A stretch of DNA of 64,000 bases, from positions 1-64,000 of the forward strand of contig CAWINT010000014.1 in NCBI GenBank assembly GCA_963837515.1, written 5' to 3'. This DNA is from RYN-230 sp963837515 (GTDB taxonomy: Bacteria > Actinomycetota > Actinomycetes > Streptosporangiales > Streptosporangiaceae). Below are positions 51,429 through 60,708 of this stretch, one piece after another (within the stretch, counting starts at the first letter, position 1; each line of letters starts with the position of its first letter). Below the pieces are notes generated by a model, which saw only the letters and a program-made list of their open reading frames with translations, did no database searches and was not told the origin of the DNA. A program made the translations under genes and the position numbers.

Positions 51429-53288
51429 TCACCGGACCTCGTGCTCCGCCGGTGCCCGGCCGCCGGGTGCGTGGCCGCCCTGGGCGCGGCCGTGCGCCCC
51501 GCCGTGCCCGTCCAGGTTCAGCGCCGCCTGGATCAGCGGCACGTGGCTGAACGCCTGCGGGGTGTTGCCGACCTGCCGCTGGTACCGGGGGTCGTACTCC
51601 TCGCTGAGCAGCCCCACGTCGTTGCGCAGCGCGAGCAGGCGCTCGAACAGCTGACCCGCCGCATCGTCCCGGCCGATCATGTGCAGCGCATTGGCGAGCC
51701 AGAAGCTGCACGCCAGGAAGGCCCCCTCACTGCCGGGCAGGCCATCCGCGCTGTCCGCGCCCGAGCCACTGCCAGCCAGCTGGTAGCGCCGCACCAGGCC
51801 GTCGGTGACCAGCTCGCGCTGCACCGCATCCACGGTGGAGACGACCCGCGGGTCGGTGGCGGGCAGGAAGCCCACCTCCGGGATGAGCAGCACCGCCGCG
51901 TCGAGCTGGGCCGACCCGTAGAACTGGGTGAAGGCACCCCGCTCCGCGTTGTAGCCCTGGGCGCAGATCTGCTGGTGGATCCGGTCGGCGGTGGCCCGCC
52001 ACTGGGCCGCCGGGCCGCCCATCCCGCCCGCCGCGATGCTGGCCGCCCGGTCGAACGCCACCCACGCCATCACCTTGGAGTGCACGAAGTTCCGCCGCGG
52101 CCCGCGGACCTCCCAGATTCCCTCGTCCGGCTCCTCCCAGTGCTTCTCCAGGAAGCTGAGCAGGGCCCGCTGCAGCGCCCACGCGTGCCGGTCCACGGCG
52201 ATGCCGCTCTGGCGGCCGAGCGTGAGCGCGTCGATGACCTCGCCGTAGACGTCGAGCTGGCGCTGGTTCACCGCCGCGTTGCCGATCCGCACCGGGGCCG
52301 AGTTCTCGTAGCCGGGCAGCCAGTCCGCCTCCCATTCGGCCAGCCGCCGCTCCCCGGCCACCCCGTACATGATCTGCACGTCTGAGGGGTCCCCGGCGAC
52401 GGCCCGGCCCAGCCAGTTCCGCCAGGCCATGGCCTCCTCGGTGTAGCCGGTACGCAGCAGCGCCTCCAGGGTGATGGTGGCGTCGCGCAGCCAGCAGTAC
52501 CGGTAGTCCCAGTTCCGCACGCCGCCGATGTCCTCGGGCAGCGAGGAGGTGGCGGCGGCCACGATGCCGCCGGTGGGCGCGTAGGTCAGCGCCTTGAGCG
52601 TGATCAGGGACCGGACCACCGCGTCCCGGTAGCGGCCGTGGTAGGTGCACCGGCTGACCCAGTCGGCCCAGAACTGCTGGGTGGCGGCCAGGGCCCGGTG
52701 CGAGTCCAGGGGTTCCGGGGCGCCGCGGTGGGACGGCCGCCAGCTCAGCGTGAACGGCACCCGTTCGCCGGCCCGCACCGTGAACGTGGCGTGGTGCTGC
52801 AGGTTCCGTCCGGCCAGTGCGACCGGCGTGTCCAGCCAGAGCGCGTCCGGCCCGGCCACCCCCAGCAGCTGGCCGTTGGACCGGCGCATCCAGGGCACCA
52901 CCTGGCCGTAACCGAACCGGACGCGGAACTCGCAGTCCACCTCGACTGAGCCGTCCAGTCCCTCGACGATGCGGATCAGGGCTGGGGACTGGCCGTCGCG
53001 CGGCGGCATGAAGTCGGTGACCCGGATCCGGCCCGCGGGCCCGGCCCACTCGGTCTCCAGGATCAGCGTCTCGCCCTGGTACCGCCGGGCGGGCTGGGCC
53101 GGGCGGCCGCCGGTGGCGGCGGGGCTGATCCGCCAGTATCCGTGCTGCGCGGTACCGAGCAGGGCGGCGAAGCAGGCCGCCGAGTCGAAGCGGGGCAGGC
53201 ACAGCCAGTCCACCGAGCCGTCGCGGCTGACCAGGGCGGCCGTCTGCATGTCCCCGATCAGCGCGTAGTCCTCGATCATCCCCGGCAC
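51429..53288 (-). CDS. GH15 family glucoamylase/trehalase-like glycoside hydrolase
   Basis: 619 aa from ATG 53288 (ATG 53279 possible). The beta-sandwich N-domain (IEDYALIGDMQTAALVSRDG, SVDWLCLPRFDSAACFAALL) is followed by the (alpha/alpha)6 barrel with the catalytic-Glu motif RNWDYRYCWLRDATIT and the second Glu near LLSEEYDP. Actinobacterial homologues hydrolyse trehalose or alpha-glucans. No signal peptide, so cytosolic. The gene is 59 bases upstream of the sulfotransferase, same strand, and may be co-transcribed. Confidence 0.9.
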   Translation of the reverse strand: MPGMIEDYALIGDMQTAALVSRDGSVDWLCLPRFDSAACFAALLGTAQHGYWRISPAATGGRPAQPARRYQGETLILETEWAGPAGRIRVTDFMPPRDGQSPALIRIVEGLDGSVEVDCEFRVRFGYGQVVPWMRRSNGQLLGVAGPDALWLDTPVALAGRNLQHHATFTVRAGERVPFTLSWRPSHRGAPEPLDSHRALAATQQFWADWVSRCTYHGRYRDAVVRSLITLKALTYAPTGGIVAAATSSLPEDIGGVRNWDYRYCWLRDATITLEALLRTGYTEEAMAWRNWLGRAVAGDPSDVQIMYGVAGERRLAEWEADWLPGYENSAPVRIGNAAVNQRQLDVYGEVIDALTLGRQSGIAVDRHAWALQRALLSFLEKHWEEPDEGIWEVRGPRRNFVHSKVMAWVAFDRAASIAAGGMGGPAAQWRATADRIHQQICAQGYNAERGAFTQFYGSAQLDAAVLLIPEVGFLPATDPRVVSTVDAVQRELVTDGLVRRYQLAGSGSGADSADGLPGSEGAFLACSFWLANALHMIGRDDAAGQLFERLLALRNDVGLLSEEYDPRYQRQVGNTPQAFSHVPLIQAALNLDGHGGAHGRAQGGHAPGGRAPAEHEVR

Positions 53289-53434
53289 GGTACCTCCCGG
53301 TGGCCACGGTTGCGGTCGCGGGCGCGCCCCCGGCCTGCGCCGCGACGGCCGGCCCGCCCGTGGTTCCTCCTGCCGGTACCGTAGCGCCCGGCGGCCGGCC
53401 CGCGCTGCCCGGCGGCGACCGTAAGCTGTGCACC

Positions 53435-53821
53435 GTGCAGCGAGCCCGCCGGCGGAAGGCCGGCCTCAGGCGCCGGGCGCCACGCCGGGCGGCCATGCTC
53501 GTCACCGGGCTGGCCGTCCTCGGGCTGGCCACCGGGTGCGCCAAGTTCGACGCCGCGCTGGGCAAGCAGGAGGTCGTGGTCACGTTCCAGACCGGGACGA
53601 CCAAGGCCACCCGGCTGGAGGTGCGGGCGGCCTGCTCGCACATTCCGAACGCGAAGCCGGAGCCGCTGCCGACCGATCACCTGGCCTCGGACCAGCTGTA
53701 CAACGTCATCTACCGGGTAGATCACGCGGACAACGCGCAGGTCGCGCAGCTGTACCAGTGCCTGCAGAAGTACCCCGCCGTGGCGGGCGTGGACACGCAA
53801 ACGCCGGGCGGCGGCAGCTGA
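53435..53821 (+). CDS. Putative lipoprotein
   Basis: 128 aa from GTG 53435; TAAGCT ends seven bases upstream with no ribosome site, so leaderless. A very basic N-terminus (QRARRRKAGLRRRAPRRAA) precedes a hydrophobic stretch and a lipobox (LGLATGC, Cys about residue 34). The mature part (VVVTFQTGTTKATRLEVRAA) is a compact alpha/beta domain with a few cysteines. Function unknown; convergence with nothing, divergent from the GH15 gene. Confidence 0.7.
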   Translation: MQRARRRKAGLRRRAPRRAAMLVTGLAVLGLATGCAKFDAALGKQEVVVTFQTGTTKATRLEVRAACSHIPNAKPEPLPTDHLASDQLYNVIYRVDHADNAQVAQLYQCLQKYPAVAGVDTQTPGGGS

Positions 53822-53854
53822 GCGGGACACCGGTCCGCAGCCGGCCGGTGGCGC

Positions 53855-53905
53855 TGTTACCGCGTCACGTTTGTTACCGCGTCCCGCTTGTTACCGAGAT
53901 CACGC
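53855..53905. repeat. 17-bp tandem repeat, three copies
   Basis: TGTTACCG(C/A)G recurs at 53855, 53872 and 53889, a period of 17 bases, with intervening CGTC(A/C)CG(T/C)T. Confidence 0.6.
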
Positions 53906-53965
53906 CATCCCGGGTCGCTTGATTCACCCCGCCCTGCCCCGGGTATGGTTCAATCGTGGTTGCCT

Positions 53966-53999
53966 AGTAAACAGATCGACATACTAAACAGATCGACTT
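53966..53999. promoter_or_regulatory. 17-bp direct-repeat operator upstream of the ABC importer
   Basis: AGTAAACAGATCGACAT (53966-53982) is followed immediately by ACTAAACAGATCGACTT (53983-53999); 13 central bases are identical. It ends 23 bases before the start of the substrate-binding gene. Confidence 0.55.
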
Positions 54000-54022
54000 A
54001 CGCTGTAGGTAGGTGGTAACCC

Positions 54023-55090
54023 ATGCGCCGAGTCCTGTTCGTTGCCGGAGTCGCAGCGATTGCCGCTGTCGCCGCCGGGTGCTCGTCCTCGTCACCGGGC
54101 TCGACCGGCTCCTCGGGCGGCACGTCATCCGCGTCGGCGGCTAGCGCTTCGGTGACGATCCGCCTCGGGTTCCTGGCCAATATCACGCACGCTCCCGCCC
54201 TGGTCGGGCTGGAGAAGGGCTTCTTCACCAAGGACCTGGGCCAGAACGTCACCCTCAAGACGTCGGTCTTCTCCTCCGGAACCCAGGAGACCACCGCGCT
54301 GCTGGCGGGCCAGCTGGACGCGGCCTACGTCGGGCCCAACCCGGCCATCAGCGCCTGGCAGAAGTCCGGCGGCAAGGCCATCAAGATCATCTCAGGGGCG
54401 GCCTCCGGCGGTGCGGCGCTGGTCGTCAAGCCCAGCATCAGCAGTGTCAGCCAGCTCAAGGGCCAGAAGGTGGCCACTCCCTCGCTGGGCAACACCCAGG
54501 ACGTGGCGCTGCGCTACTACCTCAAGCAGCACGGCCTGACCACCACCCCGACCGGCGGCGGTGACGTGCCGGTCACGCCGATCAAGCCGAACTCCGACGC
54601 GGTGCTGGAGTTCGAGTCCGGCCAGATCGCCGGGGGCTGGGAGCCCGCGCCGTACGACATCGAGATGGTCCAGGACGGCGGGAAGCAGCTGGTCAACGAG
54701 GCCAGCCTGTGGCCGGGCGGCAAGTTCGTCACCACCAACCTGGTGGTCACCCAGTCGTTCCTGGCCGCACACCCGAGCGTCGTGACCGGCCTGCTCAAGG
54801 GCCAGATCGAGGCCGACAGCTACCTCAACTCGAGCCCCTCCGCCGCCGCGGCCGCGGCCAACGCGGAACTGACCACGCTGCTCGGCAAGGGCCTCAAGTC
54901 CGCCGTGCTCGCTGCGGCGTTCAAGCAGATCACGTTCACCAACGACCCGATCGCCTCGTCGCTGGCCACCGACTCGCAGCATGCGGTGGCGATCGGGCTG
55001 CAGCAGCAGGTCAGCCTGTCCGGCATCTATGACCTCGGCCCGCTCAACGCCCTGCTCAAAGCCGGCGGAGAAGCGCAGGTGAGTTCATGA
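54023..55090 (+). CDS. ABC importer substrate-binding lipoprotein (nitrate/sulfonate/taurine type)
   Basis: 355 aa from ATG 54023. Lipoprotein signal with lipobox AVAAGC (Cys about residue 20) and a Ser-rich linker, then an SsuA/TauA-like fold: RLGFLANITHAPALVGLEKG, ETTALLAGQLDAAYVGPNP and VVKPSISSVSQLKGQKVATP. It delivers its ligand to the permease encoded downstream. Substrate (aliphatic sulfonate, nitrate or similar) cannot be decided. It overlaps the ATPase start by four bases. Confidence 0.9.
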   Translation: MRRVLFVAGVAAIAAVAAGCSSSSPGSTGSSGGTSSASAASASVTIRLGFLANITHAPALVGLEKGFFTKDLGQNVTLKTSVFSSGTQETTALLAGQLDAAYVGPNPAISAWQKSGGKAIKIISGAASGGAALVVKPSISSVSQLKGQKVATPSLGNTQDVALRYYLKQHGLTTTPTGGGDVPVTPIKPNSDAVLEFESGQIAGGWEPAPYDIEMVQDGGKQLVNEASLWPGGKFVTTNLVVTQSFLAAHPSVVTGLLKGQIEADSYLNSSPSAAAAAANAELTTLLGKGLKSAVLAAAFKQITFTNDPIASSLATDSQHAVAIGLQQQVSLSGIYDLGPLNALLKAGGEAQVSS

Positions 55091-55914
55091 GCCTTGACGC
55101 GCAGCACGCTGTCACGCCCCTGGGTACCCGCCCAGGGGCGCCAGCCCGTTCCGGGTCCGGGGCCGCCACCGGGCCGGCCGTCCAGATCAGCGAGGTGTCC
55201 AAGAGCTTCGGCCGCGGGGACACCGCGCTGCTGGCCCTGGACCGGGTGTCGCTGTCGGTCGCCCCGGGCGAGTTCGTCTGCCTGATCGGGGCGTCCGGCT
55301 GCGGCAAGAGCACCCTGCTGAACCTGGTCGCCGGGCTGGACACGCCGACCGCCGGGGAGATCGCCACCGGCGGGCGGCGGGTGACGCTGATGTTCCAGGA
55401 ATCGGCGCTGTTCCCGTGGCTGACCGCGGCCCGGAACGTGGAGGTGCCGCTCCAGGCGGCCGGGGTGCCGCGCGCGCAGCGCCGCGAGCGGGTGGCCGAA
55501 CTGCTCGACCTGGTCCAGCTGAGCGCGTTCGCCGGCCAGCGGCCGCACGAGCTGTCCGGCGGCATGCGGCAACGGGTCGCGCTGGCCCGGTCGCTGGCCC
55601 AGGACGCCGACGTGCTGCTGATGGACGAGCCGTTCGGCGCGCTGGACGCGATGACCCGCGACCTGCTGCACGAGGTGCTCGAGGGCATCTGGCGGCGGCG
55701 CAACCTCAGCATCCTGTTCGTCACGCACGAGGTGCGCGAGGCCGTCCGGCTCGGCGACCGGGTGGTGCTGCTGAGCAGCCGCCCGGGCCGGGTCATCGGC
55801 GAGTTCGAGGTCGGCTTCGGCCGGCCGCGCGGGATGGACTCGCCCGACACCGTCGGGCTGGCCATCAAGATCAAGGACCGGCTGCGGGAGGAGATCGTCC
55901 GTCATGGCCGTTGA
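55087..55914 (+). CDS. ABC importer ATP-binding protein (SsuB/TauB-like)
   Basis: 275 aa from ATG 55087. Walker A GASGCGKST (about residue 72), signature LSGGMRQRVALARSLA, Walker B VLLMDEPFGALDAMTRD and H-loop TILFVTHE-type ILFVTHEVREAVRL. The N-terminal 30 residues are low-complexity. It powers the transporter together with the next gene; its stop overlaps the permease start by 11 bases. Confidence 0.92.
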   Translation: MSLDAQHAVTPLGTRPGAPARSGSGAATGPAVQISEVSKSFGRGDTALLALDRVSLSVAPGEFVCLIGASGCGKSTLLNLVAGLDTPTAGEIATGGRRVTLMFQESALFPWLTAARNVEVPLQAAGVPRAQRRERVAELLDLVQLSAFAGQRPHELSGGMRQRVALARSLAQDADVLLMDEPFGALDAMTRDLLHEVLEGIWRRRNLSILFVTHEVREAVRLGDRVVLLSSRPGRVIGEFEVGFGRPRGMDSPDTVGLAIKIKDRLREEIVRHGR

Positions 55915-56779
55915 CACACCCCGCGAGCCCGCGGCCGCGCTCGCCGGGCTCGACCAGCTGGACCAGGCCCCACCACAGCAGGCCAGGCGGCACCTCGGCG
56001 CGCGGATCTGGGCGGCGGCGTGGCCCAAACTGCTCGCGCTGGTCATCGCGCTGGCCGTCTGGGAGCTGGTGTACCTGAGCGGGTTCAAGCACGACGTGCT
56101 GGCCGGCCCCGCGGCCACCTTCGCCAGCCTGTGGGATCAGCTGCACCACGCCCAGCTCTGGTCGGCGCTGGGCACCACGTTGCGCCGCGGGGTGATCGGC
56201 TTCGCGCTGGCCCTGGTCATCGGCACGGTGGTGGGCGCCCTGGTGTCCCGGATCAGGCCGCTGCGCGCCGGGGTCGGCTCGCTCATCACCGCGCTGCAGA
56301 CGCTCCCCTCGATCGTGTGGGTACCGTTCGGCATCATTCTGTTCGGCACGACCACGACCACGATCCTGTTCGTGATCGTCATGACGGCCGCGCCCGCCAT
56401 CGCCAACGGGCTCATCGCCGGGGCGGACTACCTGCCGCCGCTGCTGCTGCGGGCGGCCAGGACGATGGGGCTGCGCCGGGTCGCGCTGTACCGGCACGTG
56501 ATCCTGCCCGCGACCCTGCCCGCCTACGTGGGCGGGCTCAAGCAGGGCTGGGCGTTCGGCTGGCACGGCCTGATCGCGGGTGAGATCGTGGTGCTCATCC
56601 TGGGCCAGCAGTCGCTCGGCGTGCTGCTGTCCAACGACCAGGACCAGTCGGACTTCGCCGCGGCGACCGGCATCATCATCGTGATCCTGATCATCGGCAT
56701 CGTCGTCGACCTGCTGTTCAACCTGGTCAACAACCGGATCCGGCGGCGCTGGGGAGTGGCCGACGCGGCCTCCCGCTAG
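55904..56779 (+). CDS. ABC importer permease (SsuC/TauC-like)
   Basis: 291 aa from ATG 55904. About six membrane helices and the EAA-type loop (AARTMGLRRVALYRHVILPA, TLPAYVGGLKQGWAFGWHGL) of the BPD_transp_1 family. It forms the membrane channel of the sulfonate/nitrate-type importer. It is convergent with fdhD, seven bases between stops. Confidence 0.92.
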   Translation: MAVDTPREPAAALAGLDQLDQAPPQQARRHLGARIWAAAWPKLLALVIALAVWELVYLSGFKHDVLAGPAATFASLWDQLHHAQLWSALGTTLRRGVIGFALALVIGTVVGALVSRIRPLRAGVGSLITALQTLPSIVWVPFGIILFGTTTTTILFVIVMTAAPAIANGLIAGADYLPPLLLRAARTMGLRRVALYRHVILPATLPAYVGGLKQGWAFGWHGLIAGEIVVLILGQQSLGVLLSNDQDQSDFAAATGIIIVILIIGIVVDLLFNLVNNRIRRRWGVADAASR

Positions 56780-56786
56780 GGCGGCC

Positions 56787-57593
56787 TCAGGCGGCCAGGC
56801 GCTCGGCGCCGGTGTAGACGTTCATCGCGTGCCCGCGCAGGAAGCCGACCAGGGTCAGGCCGGATTCGGCGGCCAGCTCGACCGCCAGCGACGACGGCGC
56901 GGACACCGCGGCCAGCAGCGGGAGGCCGGCCATCAGCGCCTTCTGCGTCAGCTCGAACGAGGCCCGGCCGCTGACCAGCAGTACGCAGCCGCCCAGCGGC
57001 AGCCGCCCGCCGCGCAGTGCCCAGCCGATCACCTTGTCCACCGCGTTGTGCCGTCCGACGTCCTCGCGCGCCGTCAGCAGCGTGCCATCGGCGCGGAACA
57101 GCCCGGCCGCGTGCAGCCCGCCGGTGCTGGCGAACACCCGCTGCGCGGCCCGCAGCTTCCGGGGCAGCCCGGCGAGCGTGGCCGGGGCCACCCGCGTCTG
57201 GTCCGCCGAGACGTCGTAGCGGGCGCGGACCCGGATGTCGTCGATGCTGTCCCGGCCGCACACCCCGCACGCGCTGGTGGTGACGAACTGGCGGCGCAGC
57301 CGCTCGCCGGGGGGCGCCACCCCCACGGCCAGGGTCACGTCCGCCACGTTGGCATCGCACATCTTGATCTGCGCCAGGTCCGCGGCCGAGCCGATGACCC
57401 CCTCGGCGGCCAGGAACCCGGCCGCCAGGTCGATGTCCTCGCCCGGGGTGCGCATGGTGACGCTCAGCGGTTCCCCGCCCACCCGGATCTCCAGCGGCTC
57501 CTCCACCGCCAGCAGGTCGGCCCGCGGGTCCGGGGCCTGGCCATCCGGCAGGGTCAGCCGCAGCACCCGCCGCCGCGCGGTCCGGCCGGTCAT
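56787..57593 (-). CDS. fdhD: FdhD, sulfurtransferase for formate dehydrogenase
   Basis: 268 aa from ATG 57593. The family motif with the sulfur-carrying CXXC loop is FVTTSACGVCGRDS; further motifs are VEEPLEIRVGGEPLSVTMRT and EDVGRHNAVDKVIGWALRG. FdhD transfers sulfur from a desulfurase to the molybdenum cofactor of formate dehydrogenase. The upstream selD and tRNA-Sec suggest that dehydrogenase is a selenoprotein. The start region is tandemly repeated (see 57590-57628). Confidence 0.93.
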   Translation of the reverse strand: MTGRTARRRVLRLTLPDGQAPDPRADLLAVEEPLEIRVGGEPLSVTMRTPGEDIDLAAGFLAAEGVIGSAADLAQIKMCDANVADVTLAVGVAPPGERLRRQFVTTSACGVCGRDSIDDIRVRARYDVSADQTRVAPATLAGLPRKLRAAQRVFASTGGLHAAGLFRADGTLLTAREDVGRHNAVDKVIGWALRGGRLPLGGCVLLVSGRASFELTQKALMAGLPLLAAVSAPSSLAVELAAESGLTLVGFLRGHAMNVYTGAERLAA

Positions 57594-57628
57594 CTGGTCC
57601 TCCCGGTCATCTGGTCCTCCCGGTCATC
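57590..57628 (-). repeat. Tandemly repeated ribosome site and start codon of fdhD
   Basis: On the minus strand a 17-base unit containing GGGAGG-accag-ATGACCG is repeated, placing ATGs at 57593, 57610 and 57627. The two downstream ATGs are each preceded by GGGAGG. Being 17 bases apart, they are in different frames; only the last opens fdhD. Confidence 0.75.
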
Positions 57629-57642
57629 TGGTGGGCCGGCCC

Positions 57643-58665
57643 TCAGCGCAGGATGAGCGCGGCCGGGCCGCGCGGCACCAGTTCCCCGATGACCGGCGCG
57701 CCCGGGATCTCCCCGGCGATCAGCAGCCCGCCCGACGTCTGCGCGTCGGCCAGCAGCAGCAGCAGATCCTCCTCGGCCAGCCCGCCCGGGTCGGTGTGCG
57801 GGGCGACCCAGTCCAGGTTGCGCCGGCTGCCGCCCGGGATGTAGCCGTCCCGGGCCGCTTCCCGGGCGCCCTCGATGAGCGGGACCGCGGCGTGGTCCAG
57901 CACCGCCGACACCCCGCTGGCCCGGGCCAGCTTGTAGGCGTGCCCGAGCAGCCCGAACCCGGTCACATCGGTCGCGCAGCGGACCCCGGCGGCCAGTGCC
58001 GCCTGGCTGGCGGCCGCGTTGAGCGTGGTCATCACCTCGATTGCCGCCGGGAACACCTCCCCGGTGGCCTTATGCCGGGAGTTGAGTACGCCGCTGCCGA
58101 TGGGCTTGGTCAGGCTGAGCGGCAGCCCGGAGCGGCCCGCCTCGAGGCGCAGCAGCGCCTCCGGCCGGGCCAGCCCGGTGACGGCCAGGCCGTACTTCGG
58201 CTCGGGGTCGTCGATGCTGTGCCCGCCGGCCAGCAGGCAGCCCGCTGCCCGGGTCGCGTCCAGCCCGCCGCGCAGCACCTCCCCGGCCAGCTCGGCGGGC
58301 AGCACGGCGCGCGGCCAGCCGAGCAGGTTCAGCGCGACCAGCGGCTCGCCGCCGACCGCGTAGACGTCGGACAGCGCGTTGGTGCCCGCGATCCGGCCGA
58401 AGGTATAGGCGTCGTCCACCACCGGGGTGAAGAAGTCCACGGTCGCCACCACGGCCCGGTCCCCGCTGATCCGCACCACCGCCGCGTCGTCCCCGTGGTC
58501 CAGCCCGATCAGCAGGTCGCCGTCGCGGTCCGCGGCGCCGGACGGCCCCGGCCCGGCGGCGAGCATCCGCGCCACCGCCTCCTCGAGTTCACCCGGTGGG
58601 ATCTTGCACGCACAGCCCCCGCCGGAGGCGTACTGGGTCAGCCGGACGGCCGTGGACGTCGTCAT
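57643..58665 (-). CDS. selD: SelD, selenide-water dikinase
   Basis: 340 aa from ATG 58665, with TACAGT ending eight bases upstream on the minus strand, so leaderless. The catalytic motif near residue 16 is GGGCACKIPPGE, with Cys and Lys (Cys codons, not UGA). ATP-binding strands AAVVRISGDRAVVATVDFFT and DVYAVGGEPLVALNLLGWP and the C-terminal GGLLIAGEIPG are conserved. It makes selenophosphate for selenocysteine and possibly 2-selenouridine. Next to fdhD and near tRNA-Sec. Confidence 0.93.
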   Translation of the reverse strand: MTTSTAVRLTQYASGGGCACKIPPGELEEAVARMLAAGPGPSGAADRDGDLLIGLDHGDDAAVVRISGDRAVVATVDFFTPVVDDAYTFGRIAGTNALSDVYAVGGEPLVALNLLGWPRAVLPAELAGEVLRGGLDATRAAGCLLAGGHSIDDPEPKYGLAVTGLARPEALLRLEAGRSGLPLSLTKPIGSGVLNSRHKATGEVFPAAIEVMTTLNAAASQAALAAGVRCATDVTGFGLLGHAYKLARASGVSAVLDHAAVPLIEGAREAARDGYIPGGSRRNLDWVAPHTDPGGLAEEDLLLLLADAQTSGGLLIAGEIPGAPVIGELVPRGPAALILR

Positions 58666-58777
58666 GGCAGCCACTGTAACCACGGGCTGCCTTGCGGTCG
58701 CGGGTGGGACGTGGTGGCATTCCAGGGGGCCAGGCCAGCCGCCTGGGCCACCGGCGGAGGCCAGCGGAGGGTGGCGC

Positions 58778-60625
58778 GTGACCAGCGAAGTGCTGCGGCA
58801 GCGGGCGGAGATCGAGGACGCGATCGCCGGCCGGACGATCTGTGACCAGCTGCGGGAGACGGCGGAACGGTCGCCGGACGCCCCGGCGCTGTCCGACCGC
58901 GACGGGGCGGGCTGGCGGACGGTCAGCTGGGCCCACGCCCGGCAGCACGCCCTGGAGCTGGCCGCGGGCTACCTGGCGCTCGGCCTGCAGCCGGGCGAGC
59001 GGGTCGCGATCATGATGCCCAACCGCGGCGAGCACGTGCTGGCCGATCTGGGCGCGCTGCACGCCGGGGGCACCCCGGTGACCTGTTACGCCACGCTCGC
59101 CGCCGAGCAGGTGGCGTTCGTCGCCGGGGACTGCGACGCCCGCATCGCCGTGCTGGACGGTGCCGAGCAGCTGGCCCGCTGGCAGCCGGTGCTGGACCGG
59201 CTGCCCGGCCTCAAGACGGTCATCGTCCGGGACGCGGCCGCCTGCCCGGCCGGGGAGCCCTACCTCACCTGGGACGATTTCGCCGCCCTGGGCCGGGAGC
59301 GGCTGGCCGCCGACGCCGCACCGGTGGCCGATCGGATCGCGGCGATCCGGCCGGATGACCCGGTGACCCTGCTGTACACCTCCGGCACCACCGGTGACCC
59401 CAAGGGGGTGCTGATCACCCACCGCAGCGTGCGGTACGAGGTGACCGCGGGGGAGCGGCTGGGCACCCTCACCCCCGGCGTGCGCTGGGTCTCCTACCTG
59501 CCGCTGGCGCACATCGCCGAGCGGATGTTCACCATCTACATCCCGGTCGCCACCGCGGGCCACGTGCACTTCTGCCCGGACGCGTCGCAGCTGGTCGGGG
59601 TGGTCGGGCAGGTGCGGCCGACCCGGTTCTTCGGTGTCCCCCGGGTCTGGGAGAAGGTGCAGGCCGGGATCCAGGGACTGCTCGCCGCCGAGCAGGACGA
59701 GGGCCGGAAGGCGGCGACGGCGCACGCCATGGACATCGGCCGCCGGTACGTGACGGCCGCCCAGGCGGGCGGAACCCCGCCGCCCGAGTTGGCCGCCGAG
59801 TTCGAGCAGGCGGAGCGGACGGTGCTGGGGCCGATCCGGTCGCTGCTCGGCCTGGGTGAGGTGATCCGGGTGTCCAGCGGCGCGGCGCCGCTGCCCCGTG
59901 ACGTGGCCGACTTCTTCGCCGGGCTCGGGCTGAAGATCCTCGACGTGTACGGGATGACCGAGACCACCGGGGCCTTCACCATGAACACCGCGCGCCAGTT
60001 CAAGCTGGGCACGGTCGGGCAGCCGGTGCCCGGTACCGAGGTCCGCATCGCCGCGGATGGCGAGATCCTCACCCGCGGGCCGCTCAACACGCCCGGCTAC
60101 CTGAACCGCCCCGACCTGACCGCGCAGCTCATCGACGAGGACGGGTGGCTGCACACCGGCGACATCGGCCACCTCGACGACGACGGCTTCCTGTCCGTGG
60201 TGGATCGCAAGAAGGAGCTCATCCTCACCGCGGGCGGGGAGAACGTGCCGCCCGCCGCCATCGAGAATCTGCTCGTCGCGCACCCGCTCATCGGCCAGGC
60301 GCTGGCGTACGGCGACCGGCGCCCATACGTCGTCGCACTGCTCACGCTGGATGCCGAGGCCGCGTCGGCCTGGGCCCGGGCCCGGGGCATCGAGGCCGGC
60401 TCGCTGGCCGAGCTGGCCGGGCACCCGGCCGTGCTGGCCGAGATCGACGCGGCGGTGACCGCGGCCAACGAGCGGCTGGCCCGGGTGCAGCAGGTCAAGC
60501 GGTGGCGGCTGCTGCCGGTCGAGTGGACCCCGGAAAGCGAGGAACTGACCCCCACGCTCAAGCTCAAGCGGCGGGTGGTGCACGCCAAGTACGCCGACGA
60601 CATCGACGCGCTGTACGCCGGCTGA
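58778..60625 (+). CDS. Long-chain acyl-CoA synthetase (AMP-binding)
   Basis: 615 aa from GTG 58778, behind GCGGAGG. AMP-binding motifs: VTLLYTSGTTGDPKGVLITH (P-loop), LDVYGMTETTGAFTMN, and DEDGWLHTGDIGHLDDDGFL, RKKELILTAGGENVPPAAIE. The C-terminal HAKY end is that of FAA1-type long-chain ligases. It activates a fatty acid to its CoA thioester via the acyl-adenylate. It is divergent from selD. Confidence 0.92.
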   Translation: MTSEVLRQRAEIEDAIAGRTICDQLRETAERSPDAPALSDRDGAGWRTVSWAHARQHALELAAGYLALGLQPGERVAIMMPNRGEHVLADLGALHAGGTPVTCYATLAAEQVAFVAGDCDARIAVLDGAEQLARWQPVLDRLPGLKTVIVRDAAACPAGEPYLTWDDFAALGRERLAADAAPVADRIAAIRPDDPVTLLYTSGTTGDPKGVLITHRSVRYEVTAGERLGTLTPGVRWVSYLPLAHIAERMFTIYIPVATAGHVHFCPDASQLVGVVGQVRPTRFFGVPRVWEKVQAGIQGLLAAEQDEGRKAATAHAMDIGRRYVTAAQAGGTPPPELAAEFEQAERTVLGPIRSLLGLGEVIRVSSGAAPLPRDVADFFAGLGLKILDVYGMTETTGAFTMNTARQFKLGTVGQPVPGTEVRIAADGEILTRGPLNTPGYLNRPDLTAQLIDEDGWLHTGDIGHLDDDGFLSVVDRKKELILTAGGENVPPAAIENLLVAHPLIGQALAYGDRRPYVVALLTLDAEAASAWARARGIEAGSLAELAGHPAVLAEIDAAVTAANERLARVQQVKRWRLLPVEWTPESEELTPTLKLKRRVVHAKYADDIDALYAG

Positions 60626-60708
60626 GGCCGGCCGCCACGGCCGGGCCGGCCCAGCCGTCCGCCGGGGGAGGGCCCGGCCCGGCGCCCCGGCGGGGTAGGG
60701 TCTGCTGC

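Noticed and set aside
57643..58665. SelD as a selenoprotein
   Set aside because: The catalytic position is encoded by TGT/TGC cysteine codons, with no in-frame UGA.
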